A stretch of DNA of 48,473 nucleotides from JBFKMV01 sp041629655 (GCA_041629655.1 JBFKMV010000015.1:1-48473); one strand, 5' to 3'; shown: positions 26,661 to 34,857, counted from the first letter of the stretch. The notes: a model not told the origin generated them from the sequence alone. Made by a program: numbers and translations.

Positions 26661-27334
26661 GGGTTCTCCACCGGATCCGCCGCGTCGCCCGCGGCCGGCG
26701 GCCGGAAGCCCTCCCACAGGAACACCCGGCTCAGCTCGAACAGCTTCAGCGGCGTGATCTCGGCGCGGTCGAGCGGCAGACACTCGCCGAAGTCGCACGC
26801 CATCAACAGCATCACGATGCCGTGCACGCGGGACCACAGGAAGAACGTCGCCAGGTCCGGGTCGCCCCTTCGAATCCGGCCAGCGTCCATCGCCTCCGCC
26901 ATCGACTGCCGCAGCAGCCGGAAGCCTCCCTCGCCCGGGAGGTCGCTGAGCTTCGTCGGCCGCGGCTTGAGCGGCGTGAACAGCACCTTGAAGTGTTCGG
27001 GCTTGTCCAGAGCCAGGCGGATGTAGGCTTCGCCCAGGGCGACGACCCGATCGAACGACCCGGGAGGGTGCCGCGACGCCACTCTCAACAGCTCGACGTG
27101 GAAGTCCTGCAACGTCGTGTTGACGACGTGGTCGACGAGGGCGCGCTTGTTGCGGAAGTGCTTGTAGATCGCGGCAGCCGAGACGCCGGCGCGAGCGGCC
27201 ACCGCGCGCATCGACAGACCCGTGTACGACCGCTCGGCCAGCAGCGCGCGCGTCGCCTCGACGATCCCGTCGAGGGTCGCGATCGAGCGCGGCCTCGCCG
27301 AGTGCTCGGCCTCTTGAGGCGGCTGAGTAAACAT
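26657..27334 (-). CDS. TetR/AcrR family transcriptional regulator
   Basis: 225 residues. The N-terminal helix-turn-helix is clear (residues 20-66: IVEATRALLAERSYTGLSMR, then GVSAAAIYKHFRNKRALVDH). The C-terminal domain includes FFLWSRVHGIVMLLM, as in the WHG-type TetR C-terminal family. It is the first gene of an operon with the Lnt-like and thioredoxin-fold genes. Its start codon sits inside a perfect palindrome, with a second palindrome just upstream, so autorepression is very likely. The ligand is unknown; an acyl or lipid compound would suit the neighbours. Confidence 0.93.
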   Translation of the reverse strand: MFTQPPQEAEHSARPRSIATLDGIVEATRALLAERSYTGLSMRAVAARAGVSAAAIYKHFRNKRALVDHVVNTTLQDFHVELLRVASRHPPGSFDRVVALGEAYIRLALDKPEHFKVLFTPLKPRPTKLSDLPGEGGFRLLRQSMAEAMDAGRIRRGDPDLATFFLWSRVHGIVMLLMACDFGECLPLDRAEITPLKLFELSRVFLWEGFRPPAAGDAADPVENP

Positions 27335-27361
27335 TGTTTACCTATGGTAAACGATGTTCAC
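27327..27361 (-). promoter_or_regulatory. Double palindromic operator over the tetR start
   Basis: Two 15-bp sites: GTAAAC-ATT-GTTTAC (27327-27341, perfect) and GTAAAC-GAT-GTTCAC (27347-27361, one mismatch), with centres 20 bp apart, about two helical turns. The first covers the ATG; the second covers the region where the promoter should lie. This matches TetR-type autoregulation by two dimers on one face of DNA. Confidence 0.75.
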
Positions 27362-27415
27362 ACCAATGTCCAGGGGATCCGAGGTCGGCGTCTAAGTCGT
27401 TGAATAAATTGGGTT

Positions 27416-29395
27416 TTACCGATTGGGGGAAGGGAGACGCTCACCAAACCCGGACTCGGCACCGATGTGCCGGTCGAGGAACAGCTCCAGCTCCTCGAGG
27501 AACCGGATCCGGTTGCGGTCGAGCGAGAGGTGGTGGTCGCCGTCCTCGAGGATCACCAGCGTGTGGGGCTTTCCGGCCTGCCCGAGCTTCGACGCCAGGC
27601 GCTTGCTGTGCCCGACCGGCACGCTCAGGTCCTTGTCGCCGTGGACCAACAGGAGCGGGATCTTGAATGCCGCGACGTTGCGGACCGGTGACGTGGCCTC
27701 CAGCCGGGCGCGGTCTTCCTTGGCGTCACCCAGCGAGCGCTGGTTCTTGAGACCGAACTTGTAGCGCGCGTGCTCGGACAGGATGCGCGGGAGGTCGGTG
27801 ACCGCGGCGCCGGCCACCGCGCAGCGGAACAGCCCGGGCGTCTTGACGGCTCCCATCAGCGCGGCGTATCCACCGTAGCTCCAGCCCACGATACAGATCC
27901 GCTCGGGATCGGCGACCCCGCGCTCGATCATCGCGCGCACGCCGTCCGTCAGGTCGTCCTGCATCGCCAGGCCCCACTGCTCGTGGCCCGCCGTTTCGAA
28001 CCGCACCCCGTACCCGGTCGACCCGCGAAAGTTGGGTTGCAGCACCGCGTAGCCCCGGCTGGCCAGGAACTGGCCCAGGTAGTCGAAGCGGCGGTAATCC
28101 CGCGACGCCGGCCCCCCGTGGGGCAGCACGACCGTCGGGAACGGGCCCGCCCCGGCGGGCCGGGTCAGGTAGCCCGGGATCGACAGGCCGTCGCGAGTGG
28201 GGTAGCGGATCGGCTCCACGTCGCGCAAGTCGTCCGGACCCAGGCGGTCCGGGTAGCGGTCGCCGAGCTTGTGCAGCTCGTTCTGCTCCCGGTGGTAGAG
28301 GTAGAAGGTGCCCGGGAACCTGGGGCCCGCGGCCAGGACGACGAACCGTTTCCGCTCACGGTCGAAGCTCCGGATCTCGTTTGTGGTTTCGGGCAGGCCG
28401 AGGTCGATCGAGCGCTGGATCGCGGCCAGCTCTTCGTCGAGATAGTGCACGGCCGGCTGGTCCACGGTGTAGCCGACCCCGATGACCTTCCGCGTGTAGG
28501 GATCGATCTCGAGCGAGTCGAAGTCGACGTCCGGGTGTCCGAACACCTTGCGGCCGAGTCGCGACTCCTCGAGGTCGTACTCGAACAGCTCGTCGATCCC
28601 GCGGTCGCTGGTCTTGACCACCAGCAGCCGGTTCGGGTCTGCCGCGAAGGCGACCGGCGAGAGCGGGAAATCCTCCTGACGGCCGACCTTCGCGAAGTTC
28701 CGCCAGGCCTTCCCGGCCGGCCTGCGCACCTCGATCTCCCGCGACTGCTTGTGGACCTTCGTCCGCAGCCGCACCCGACCCTGCTGATCGACGAGGTAGT
28801 CCGCCACCGACTCGGTCCCGAGCTCCTCGGTCAGCAGCTCACCGGAGAGGATGTTGACCTTGTAGACGTCCAGGAACTGCCCCGATCCCCGGCGATCGAG
28901 CGCCATCAGGACATGCTTCGGATCCTCGGGCAGGTAGTCCAGGATGTGATGCTGCAGCTGGCGGTGGAACATGCTTCCCGACGGCGGCTGGGGGATCAGC
29001 CGCACGTCGCTCAGGTCCCGCTCGATCGCGAACAGCCGGGTCTCCGGCGTCGGAACTCCGAGCCGGTTGCCTTCGAACCTCAGCACGACCCCGATCGTGC
29101 GGTCGTTGAGCCACCGGATGCTGTCCGCCTTCTCCTCGATCCGCTTGCTCATCTCGAGCTCGATCCGGAGGACGTTGTCGGGATCGGCGGCCGTCAGGTC
29201 GCGGATCAGCAGGTACTCGCGCCCCTCGATCCACTGCAGGGCGGCATAGTGGGTGCCGGCCGGCGAGAGCACCACGTGGTCGGCAGCCGGCTTCCTGGCG
29301 AAGGCCTCCACCGAGGGTGGGCCGGCGCGCGCGATCGACGGACCCCCAGCGAAGAGGACCGCGATCGCGACGATACCGGCTCGGCGGCGTCTCAC
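27416..29395 (-). CDS. Secreted S9-family prolyl-oligopeptidase-like serine peptidase
   Basis: 659 residues from GTG 29395. The signal peptide is 1-24. An N-terminal seven-bladed-propeller-type region (to about 400) precedes an alpha/beta-hydrolase domain with Ser506 (GWSYGG), Asp589 (HGDKDLSVP) and His621/622 (DGDHHLSL). PHGGPASRDYRRFD supplies the oxyanion region. The family cleaves short peptides after Pro or dipeptides (acylaminoacyl peptidase or DPP-like). Its start overlaps the stop of the DegP-like gene (GTGA), coupling two exported proteases. Longer upstream extension is rejected because it is Arg/Gly-rich and lies in the preceding gene. Confidence 0.92.
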   Translation of the reverse strand: MRRRRAGIVAIAVLFAGGPSIARAGPPSVEAFARKPAADHVVLSPAGTHYAALQWIEGREYLLIRDLTAADPDNVLRIELEMSKRIEEKADSIRWLNDRTIGVVLRFEGNRLGVPTPETRLFAIERDLSDVRLIPQPPSGSMFHRQLQHHILDYLPEDPKHVLMALDRRGSGQFLDVYKVNILSGELLTEELGTESVADYLVDQQGRVRLRTKVHKQSREIEVRRPAGKAWRNFAKVGRQEDFPLSPVAFAADPNRLLVVKTSDRGIDELFEYDLEESRLGRKVFGHPDVDFDSLEIDPYTRKVIGVGYTVDQPAVHYLDEELAAIQRSIDLGLPETTNEIRSFDRERKRFVVLAAGPRFPGTFYLYHREQNELHKLGDRYPDRLGPDDLRDVEPIRYPTRDGLSIPGYLTRPAGAGPFPTVVLPHGGPASRDYRRFDYLGQFLASRGYAVLQPNFRGSTGYGVRFETAGHEQWGLAMQDDLTDGVRAMIERGVADPERICIVGWSYGGYAALMGAVKTPGLFRCAVAGAAVTDLPRILSEHARYKFGLKNQRSLGDAKEDRARLEATSPVRNVAAFKIPLLLVHGDKDLSVPVGHSKRLASKLGQAGKPHTLVILEDGDHHLSLDRNRIRFLEELELFLDRHIGAESGFGERLPSPNR

Positions 29396-30903
29396 TCCAA
29401 CGCCTCCGGGAAGTACCGCTGCGCGATCCTGATCGCCAGCTCGCGCTGCTCCGCCAGCGCCGGATCGCCCTCGGACAGGCGCAGGAACGCCTCCCAGTGC
29501 TCCTGGGCCTGCCCGGTCGGCGAGAAGTCGGTGTGGGTCAAGAGCCGCGCCATGCCGAAGTGGGCCAGGGCGTGGTCCGGGTCTTCCCACAGCGCCCGCT
29601 CGAACGAGTCCCGGGCTTCGCGGGTGCGGTCGTTCCTGAGCAGCAGCTCGCCGAGCACGTAGTGCGCGTCGACGAGCGCGGGATCGGATTGCACGGCGAT
29701 CTGGAGCAGCTCCTCGGCCCGGGTCAGCGCGCCCTGCTGCAGGTGCGCCATGGCCAGGCCGAACGCGGCCCCGGCGTGGCGGTCGTCGAGCTCGAACGCC
29801 CGCTCGAAGGCCTCCCGGGCCTTGGCCCGCATCGCCGCGCTGTCGGTGTCGGCGGCCATGGCGTCGTGGACCGCGCCGAACCCGTACCAGGCCTCGACGC
29901 TCTCGGGATCGGCCGCGACCGCGAGCGTCATCAGCTCGCCGGCCGGCTCGAGCTGGCCGTCCTCGAGCAGGATCGAGCCCAGCAGCACCAGGGCGTCGCC
30001 GTACTCGGGGAAGTACAGCAGCGCCCGCTGAAGCCGCCGCACCGCCTCGTTGGCGTTCCCCCGCTCGAGGTCGATCCGCGCATCCTCGTAGAACGGCCGC
30101 GCCAGCTCCAGCCGGATCTCGTTTACCTGCTCGCGGAAGCTGACCAGGTCCAGCGCCTCGTCCTCGTCCACCAGCGGCGCCAGCGCGTCGGCGGGGACCG
30201 CGAAGTTCAACCCGGCCGACCCGTAGAGCACGCCCGCCGTCGCCAGGCCGATCACCTTGCCCTGCTCGTCGAACACCGGCCCGCCACTGCTGCCCGGCGA
30301 GATCGCGGCGCTGATCTGGAGCAGCCGGCAGGCGGGGAGCACCAGGCGCCGCTGCTGTTTCTCGCCGGCGGCCGCATCGAGGTCCGGCTCGCGCGGCTCA
30401 CGCCAGGCGCTGACGATTCCCTGCGACACGGTCTGCTCGAGACCCAGCGGGCTTCCGATCACGACTACCCTATCGCCGGACGCCACTTCGCCGACGTCTC
30501 CGAGCTCGGCCGCAGTCAGCGGCGCGCTCCCGGACGGCACGTCGACCAGCAGCACGGCCAGGTCGCGCTCCACGTCGAAGGCGCGCACGGCGACCTTCTC
30601 GAACCGGCGCCCGTCGGGCAGCGTCACGGTGACCTCGCGGGCGCGGTCGACCACGTGCAGGTTGGTGGCGATCGCCCCCGCGGCGTCGACGATCACGCCG
30701 CTCCCCTGCCCGGCCTCGCCCGCCGACCGGGTCTCGATCGTCACCACCGCGGGCCCGAACCGCTCGGAGATCTCCGCGGGCGTGAGCGGCCCAGGCGCCG
30801 ACCCGGTTTCGGCCGCCACGGCCATGCCGGGCAGGAGCAGCAGCAGGCCCGCCGTCGCGCGTCGTAGGGCGCGGCGCGTCAGGTGTCTTCGTCGCGGCCT
30901 CAT
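29392..30903 (-). CDS. Secreted trypsin-like (DegP/HtrA-type) protease domain fused to TPR repeats
   Basis: 503 residues. Signal peptide 1-31. The S1C protease domain has H83 (TNLHVVD), D114 (ERDLAVL) and S206 (SPGSSGGPV). An insertion of about 25 residues (165-190) precedes the serine strand. Instead of PDZ domains, residues 270-500 hold five to six TPR units (for example ARDSFERALWEDPDHALAH), so substrate selection must differ from DegP. It acts in the periplasm. ATG 30903 has GGGGGA upstream. It is first in a two-gene operon with the S9 peptidase. Confidence 0.93.
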   Translation of the reverse strand: MRPRRRHLTRRALRRATAGLLLLLPGMAVAAETGSAPGPLTPAEISERFGPAVVTIETRSAGEAGQGSGVIVDAAGAIATNLHVVDRAREVTVTLPDGRRFEKVAVRAFDVERDLAVLLVDVPSGSAPLTAAELGDVGEVASGDRVVVIGSPLGLEQTVSQGIVSAWREPREPDLDAAAGEKQQRRLVLPACRLLQISAAISPGSSGGPVFDEQGKVIGLATAGVLYGSAGLNFAVPADALAPLVDEDEALDLVSFREQVNEIRLELARPFYEDARIDLERGNANEAVRRLQRALLYFPEYGDALVLLGSILLEDGQLEPAGELMTLAVAADPESVEAWYGFGAVHDAMAADTDSAAMRAKAREAFERAFELDDRHAGAAFGLAMAHLQQGALTRAEELLQIAVQSDPALVDAHYVLGELLLRNDRTREARDSFERALWEDPDHALAHFGMARLLTHTDFSPTGQAQEHWEAFLRLSEGDPALAEQRELAIRIAQRYFPEALE

Positions 30904-31017
30904 GGCGGGTCCCCCTTGATCGGACGTAACATCACCCCACGCCGTGCGGGGCCTCGCTGATTTGGTAACGAGAAGGAGGAGATTTCACGCGGGCCGGCAG
31001 CGGGGCCGGTGAGAAGG

Positions 31018-31260
31018 CTACCCGTCCTTGCGCCCGAAGATCTTCGGCGTCGGCATCCGCGAGCGGATCTCCTGCAGCACCTCGGCGGTGACGACGGCGA
31101 TGCCGTGCTGCTTGCAGTACGACTCGACCGAGCGGGTGACCATGCCGCGGACGAAGACGGGGATCTGGCCGAGGCGCTCGCGGGCGCTGTCCTCCCAGGT
31201 CACGTCGGCGACCTCCGGGGTGCCGTACTCGACGGCGGGGGAAACGGGGACGTTTCCCAA
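31018..31260 (-). CDS. PCP_red-domain small protein, 5' end probably disrupted
   Basis: 80 residues if read from TTG 31260. Residues 20-70 (VTWEDSARERLGQIPVFVRG, then VTAEVLQEIRSRM) match the PCP_red domain, named for a protochlorophyllide reductase subunit and also found as stand-alone proteins in non-photosynthetic bacteria; its function there is unknown. The first 14 codons lie in the palindrome at 31239-31258 and look unlike protein. No ribosome-binding site or good start is visible, so the original start may have been lost to the REP-like element. It ends TAG. Confidence 0.68.
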   Translation of the reverse strand: MGNVPVSPAVEYGTPEVADVTWEDSARERLGQIPVFVRGMVTRSVESYCKQHGIAVVTAEVLQEIRSRMPTPKIFGRKDG

Positions 31261-31304
31261 GAACGGGTTTCGGGGACACCAATGTCCTCCCGATCTCTGT
31301 CCCC
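31239..31304. repeat. REP-like pair of palindromes
   Basis: A perfect 8-bp hairpin, GGGAAACG-GGGA-CGTTTCCC (31239-31258), is followed by GGGGACA (31272-31278) and its inverse TGTCCCC (31298-31304), with a nested GGACA-CCAA-TGTCC. GGGGAC/GTCCCC palindromes of this style accompany REP-associated (IS200-like) transposases in other genomes. No transposase lies in the window. Confidence 0.6.
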
Positions 31305-31306
31305 GA

Positions 31307-32506
31307 CTAGCGCGTTAGGATCGAGAGTCCGGCAATCCACGATGTCATCCTCGCGCCCCGCGCGTCGGGGCTTTCTCGTGGGGCAGCAACCCGCCCTCGA
31401 TCACGAGGGAAACTGCGCGGCGAGCCGAGAATCTCCAGGAGCGCGGCGGCAACCGCCTCGTGTCCCGACGGTCTCATGTGATCATCCAGTGTGTAATAGT
31501 CCCCTTCACCCAGTACGCGTGAGACGTCGAGGGTCTGTAGCTCATAGGGTCGTGGCTCCCCCTTTCGCCCCCAAATCCCGGCCAGGGCAGTCACGAAACG
31601 ATCATCGTTCATGTTATAGGAGTTGAGCTCCAAGACCACGACACGGATCCTCGGAGAACCGAGGAGTGCTCTGTTGAGGATCGCGAGAAACAGCCTTGCC
31701 TCCTCCTCGTCCGTAGGCGCCGCGACCTCGTCGGGCAACCGATTGGGGAGATTGCGGGGATCGTACCGCCTGCGATCAGCAAACGCCCGGACCTTGGGAG
31801 CGGCCAGCGTCAGCGCATAGTCACCGAAGCGATAGTGGCTGGTGCGGACGTTGTAGTCGCAGAGTCGCGCGTAGTCGTGACGGGACATGATCGGCAAGCT
31901 GAACCCATGTTCGGCAAAGCGCCGGTTCTCCGGGTAGTCGTTGCTAGAGTATTGGAGTATCAACGTGCGGAGGCTGCTAATGTCGAGCCGCTCGAGCATG
32001 ATGACCTCTCTCGCGGTACCGTACGAGGAGACAGCAGCATTCAAGACGACCGCTCCGCTCTGTTGCTCGAGCAGCTGCGGGAAGGTCTCTTCCTGATCCA
32101 CGCCCCACCCCATGGCGTGAGAATCGCCCAGGACGATGATCTCCGGCGAACGGAGCGATGCCTCGTCGTCCCTGAAACCGCGGCTATTGACGTGATAGCC
32201 GGTCTCGAACTCGAGACTCGTGAAGCTGAAGGTCCCAGGGCGGAGGGTGTACGAAACCTCCGGATCGTAACGGGCGCTCCGGGGGTTGAACTGAATCCAA
32301 TCACGATTCCGCTGATACACGCGTCTCATCGTCCAGAGCGGCTTGCCTTCGGGGATCCAGGCCGGGTGATTCAGAAACAGATCGAGGGACAGTTCGAGCA
32401 CGACGACGATTGCGCTGCTCAGGATCGCGATGAAGCCCAGCAGCACGAACGCCCGCCCGGCTCGCGACGCCAGGAGGCGAGACCGGTACTCGTTCGCCCG
32501 CGTCAT
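31307..32506 (-). CDS. Membrane-anchored SGNH/GDSL-type hydrolase
   Basis: 399 residues. One N-terminal helix (19-42) anchors a periplasmic SGNH domain with VLGDSH (Ser129) and a C-terminal DDHMRPSGH block (Asp342, His349). Relatives occur in surface-polysaccharide clusters and act as O-acetyl esterases or transferases. Start ATG 32506 (GGAG 6 nt upstream) is preferred to an upstream frame rich in Arg/Pro. The recognisable domain ends about residue 360. The last 39 residues have no hydrophobic pattern, read through a 53-bp duplicated gabD leader and stop just inside the palindromic region, so the native 3' end seems to have been replaced. Confidence 0.82.
   Translation of the reverse strand: MTRANEYRSRLLASRAGRAFVLLGFIAILSSAIVVVLELSLDLFLNHPAWIPEGKPLWTMRRVYQRNRDWIQFNPRSARYDPEVSYTLRPGTFSFTSLEFETGYHVNSRGFRDDEASLRSPEIIVLGDSHAMGWGVDQEETFPQLLEQQSGAVVLNAAVSSYGTAREVIMLERLDISSLRTLILQYSSNDYPENRRFAEHGFSLPIMSRHDYARLCDYNVRTSHYRFGDYALTLAAPKVRAFADRRRYDPRNLPNRLPDEVAAPTDEEEARLFLAILNRALLGSPRIRVVVLELNSYNMNDDRFVTALAGIWGRKGEPRPYELQTLDVSRVLGEGDYYTLDDHMRPSGHEAVAAALLEILGSPRSFPRDRGRVAAPRESPDARGARMTSWIAGLSILTR
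31318..31370 (-). repeat. Diverged copy of the gabD leader and first codons
   Basis: 53 bp matching 24531-24583 at 45 of 53 positions without gaps. On the minus strand both read leader, GAGGA-type ribosome-binding site, GTG and eight codons: V-D-Y-R-S-I-D-P at gabD and V-D-C-R-T-L-D-P here. The match stops abruptly on both sides. It also contains GCCCCG-CGCGT-CGGGGC, which can form a hairpin. It is probably the remnant of a second aldehyde dehydrogenase gene, now inside the SGNH reading frame. Confidence 0.6.
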
Positions 32507-32795
32507 GATCTCCGTGACTCCGAACCTTCGTCTTTCCGGTCTTCTGTCGAGCGCAGAGGGCCAGGGTCCGCCCGGCGTCTGTCGCGTGTCAATCTTGCGC
32601 AATCCGGGGCCCAGCAGGCCAGACCCGCCAGGCCTCGACCGGAAAGACATCGAAAACGTACCACGTCTGTCACCTTCGTGGGGTTGACAGCCACGCTGCT
32701 CAGCTGCGATAGAGCATCGACTCCTTACGACTCCCCCCTGGTCCCGTTCAGCCCGGCAAGGAGGTGGCTGGCCCTATCTTGACGAGGACCGTCCG
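32507..32795. other. Divergent intergenic region, possible promoters only
   Basis: 289 bp separate the SGNH gene (minus) from the radical SAM gene (plus). I see TATCTT at 32774-32779 and GAGGA a few bases before ATG 32796, plus GGAG before ATG 32506. No hairpin, RNA gene or convincing coding frame was found. Confidence 0.4.
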
Positions 32796-33743
32796 ATGAG
32801 CGATCCCGAACTGCGTCGGATTGCCGGCACGCTCCGCGAGTTGACGTTTCCCAGCCGGTTCGCGGTCGAGGTCTGCGCCGATTGCAATCTGGCCTGCGTG
32901 ATGTGTCACCATCCATCGATGCGGCGGCCCAAGGGCAAAATGCCGTTCGAGTTGTGGAAGAGATGCGCGGATCAGATCGCCGAGGTCTCGCCCGCTACCC
33001 AGTGCTGGTTCTCGTTCTGCGGCGAGCCGCTGCTCGAGCCGCAGCGGTTGTTCCGGATGCTCGAGTTCGGGAAGTCGGTGGGGCTACGCTCGCTGAACGT
33101 CAACACCAACGGTATGCTGCTCCGGCCGGAGCTCGCCGAGCCGATCATGGACACCGGCGTCGACCTGATCGTGATCGGCATCGACGCTCACAGCAGCGAG
33201 ACGTACGAGCGGATCCGCGTCCACGGCGACCGGGACGAGCTGTACGGCAACGTGAAGCACCTGCTGGCTGCCCGTGCGGCTCGCGATCGCGGCCCCGAGA
33301 TCCAGGTGCAGTTCATTGAGATGGACGAGAACGGGCACGAGCTGGAGGCATTCAGCGACTACTGGGTCGCGCGTGGGGCGGTTGTCAAGGTACGGAAGAA
33401 GTTGAGCTGGGGCGGCCAGTTCGATACACCGCTCCAGATTCCGACCGAGGACCGCATTCCCTGCCCCTGGGCGCTGACCATGATGCACGTCTTCTGGGAC
33501 GGTCGGGTGCCCCGGTGCCCCGGCGATACCGAAGGGGAGGACGGCGTAGGCAACGCCTGGGACGAGTCGCTCACGGTGCTGTGGGAACGGTTGGGCCACT
33601 ACCGCGAGAAGCACCTCGGCCGACGCTTCGACGAGCTGCCCCAACGGTGCCAGGACTGCAAGGACTGGATGGTCGGGGTGGCGAAAAAAACTCGTCCGCG
33701 GAACGCGACAAGGGAGGCCCGGACACGGGCAACAACCTCGTGA
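32796..33743 (+). CDS. Radical SAM protein with C-terminal SPASM-like cysteines
   Basis: 315 residues. The 4Fe-4S/SAM motif is C30-x3-C34-x2-C37 (CNLACVMC), followed by FCGEPLLEP (the GGE-like SAM-binding strand) and NVNTNGMLL. C-terminal cysteines at PCPW, RCPGD and RCQDC suit a SPASM-type auxiliary cluster. The family makes radical-based changes to peptides, sugars or cofactors. No precursor peptide gene was seen nearby, so a small-molecule or sugar substrate is more likely. It overlaps the next gene (GTGA) as first gene of a four-gene operon with an acyltransferase, an acyl carrier protein and a VOC protein. The reaction is unknown. Confidence 0.9.
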   Translation: MSDPELRRIAGTLRELTFPSRFAVEVCADCNLACVMCHHPSMRRPKGKMPFELWKRCADQIAEVSPATQCWFSFCGEPLLEPQRLFRMLEFGKSVGLRSLNVNTNGMLLRPELAEPIMDTGVDLIVIGIDAHSSETYERIRVHGDRDELYGNVKHLLAARAARDRGPEIQVQFIEMDENGHELEAFSDYWVARGAVVKVRKKLSWGGQFDTPLQIPTEDRIPCPWALTMMHVFWDGRVPRCPGDTEGEDGVGNAWDESLTVLWERLGHYREKHLGRRFDELPQRCQDCKDWMVGVAKKTRPRNATREARTRATTS

Positions 33744-34501
33744 GAAAGAGGACTCTCTACCTCTGCGGCGCCGGCAACGGCGAAGGCGTTCGCCTGGCGG
33801 TCCGCACCAACGAGCGCGAGGATCGCTGGGATCGCATCGTCCTGCTCGACGACGATCCTGCAAAGCAGGGTCAGGCGATCCTCGGGGTGCCGATAGTCGG
33901 CCCCTTCGACACGCTCGAAAACGTGGCTCCGGACCGCGGGGAGGTCGTGAACCTGGTCACGCGGACCACGGTCCGACGCTGGGCTGCGCGGTGCAGGATC
34001 GAGGCCTACGGCGTGCCGTTCGCAACGCTGATCGATCGAAGCGTGGACGTCTCCGGAGTCGAGTATCGGCGGGACTTCATGGCATACCCGAACGCGAACG
34101 TCGGGCCGGCCGTCTTCGCGGACGAGGGTTCGGCGGTGCTCGTCGGAGCGGCCGTCGGTCACGGTTCCAGGTTGGGTCGTTGCTGCGTCGTCGCCCCGAA
34201 CGCGGTCGTCAACGCGAGGGTGACCCTCGGTGACGGAGTCTACGTCGGGACGAATGCCGCCATCCTGCCCGACGTGAAGATCAGCCCCTGGGCCACGATC
34301 GCCGCCTGCACCCTGGTCGTGGGCAACGTGCCCGCCGGCGCAACCGTGATGGGCGTGCCGTCCAAGGTCGTGCTGAGGCTGCGCGACAAGCTGCGGATGC
34401 GCGGCGGCGAGGCTCTTCCACCCGATGTACGTCGTGAGCTGGAAGTCCGATTCCTGACGAGGACCGCCCGCGCGGTATCGGTCTCCTCCTCGGCTGAATA
34501 G
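33740..34501 (+). CDS. NeuD/PglD-type sugar O-/N-acyltransferase (left-handed beta-helix)
   Basis: 253 residues from GTG 33740. The N-terminal Rossmann-like part (LYLCGAGNGEG, then ILGVPIVGPFDTL) and the C-terminal hexapeptide-repeat region (about 115-220: ANVGPAVFADE, NAVVNARVTLGDGVYVGTNA, VPAGATVMGVPSKVV) are the two domains of NeuD/PglD acetyltransferases. These transfer acetyl from acetyl-CoA to sialic-acid-type or bacillosamine-type sugars. Placed next to an acyl carrier protein, it might take an ACP-bound acyl group instead; this is inference. It overlaps the radical SAM stop. A C-terminal extension of about 40 residues is Arg-rich. Confidence 0.88.
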   Translation: MRKRTLYLCGAGNGEGVRLAVRTNEREDRWDRIVLLDDDPAKQGQAILGVPIVGPFDTLENVAPDRGEVVNLVTRTTVRRWAARCRIEAYGVPFATLIDRSVDVSGVEYRRDFMAYPNANVGPAVFADEGSAVLVGAAVGHGSRLGRCCVVAPNAVVNARVTLGDGVYVGTNAAILPDVKISPWATIAACTLVVGNVPAGATVMGVPSKVVLRLRDKLRMRGGEALPPDVRRELEVRFLTRTARAVSVSSSAE

Positions 34502-34548
34502 GCGGGCGCCGCGAGGCAACAACCGAGAATCGCTTCGGAGGCCAGGCC

Positions 34549-34857
34549 ATGGGAACCACGTACGACCAGGTTCTAAGCACGATCTACGATGCGATCGTGG
34601 AGGTCAACGAGACCCTCGACCCCGCAAAGGTCCTCGCGCAAGCCCCCGAGACGGTGCTGTTCGGCGAGTCCGGGGCGCTGGACTCCGTGGCGCTGGTCAA
34701 TCTCGCGGTGACGGTGGAGGCGGACGTGGAGCGGAAGTTCAATGCCCGGGTCAGCGTGATGGACGCGATCACCGTCGACGCTACCCGCGAGTGGACGGCT
34801 GGCGAGCTTGCGCTGTGGATTGCGGAACGCGTAGAACAAACGGGGGCCCCGGTGTGA
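34549..34857 (+). CDS. Stand-alone acyl carrier protein
   Basis: 102 residues. TVLFGESGALDSVALVNLA carries the phosphopantetheine Ser46 in an L-D-S context. This version resembles ACPs that accompany FkbH/HAD-IIIC glyceryl-transferring enzymes and surface-sugar acylation more than fatty-acid AcpP. GGAGG lies 7-11 nt before ATG 34549. It overlaps the VOC gene (GTGA at 34854-34857). No ketosynthase, FkbH or ACP synthase gene lies within the window, so its acyl group must be loaded by an enzyme encoded elsewhere or by one of its operon partners. Confidence 0.87.
   Translation: MGTTYDQVLSTIYDAIVEVNETLDPAKVLAQAPETVLFGESGALDSVALVNLAVTVEADVERKFNARVSVMDAITVDATREWTAGELALWIAERVEQTGAPV

Noticed and set aside
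31343..31375. Intrinsic terminator on the plus strand (GCCCCG-CGCGT-CGGGGC followed by TTTCT)
   Set aside because: No plus-strand gene lies upstream, and the hairpin is part of the duplicated gabD leader.
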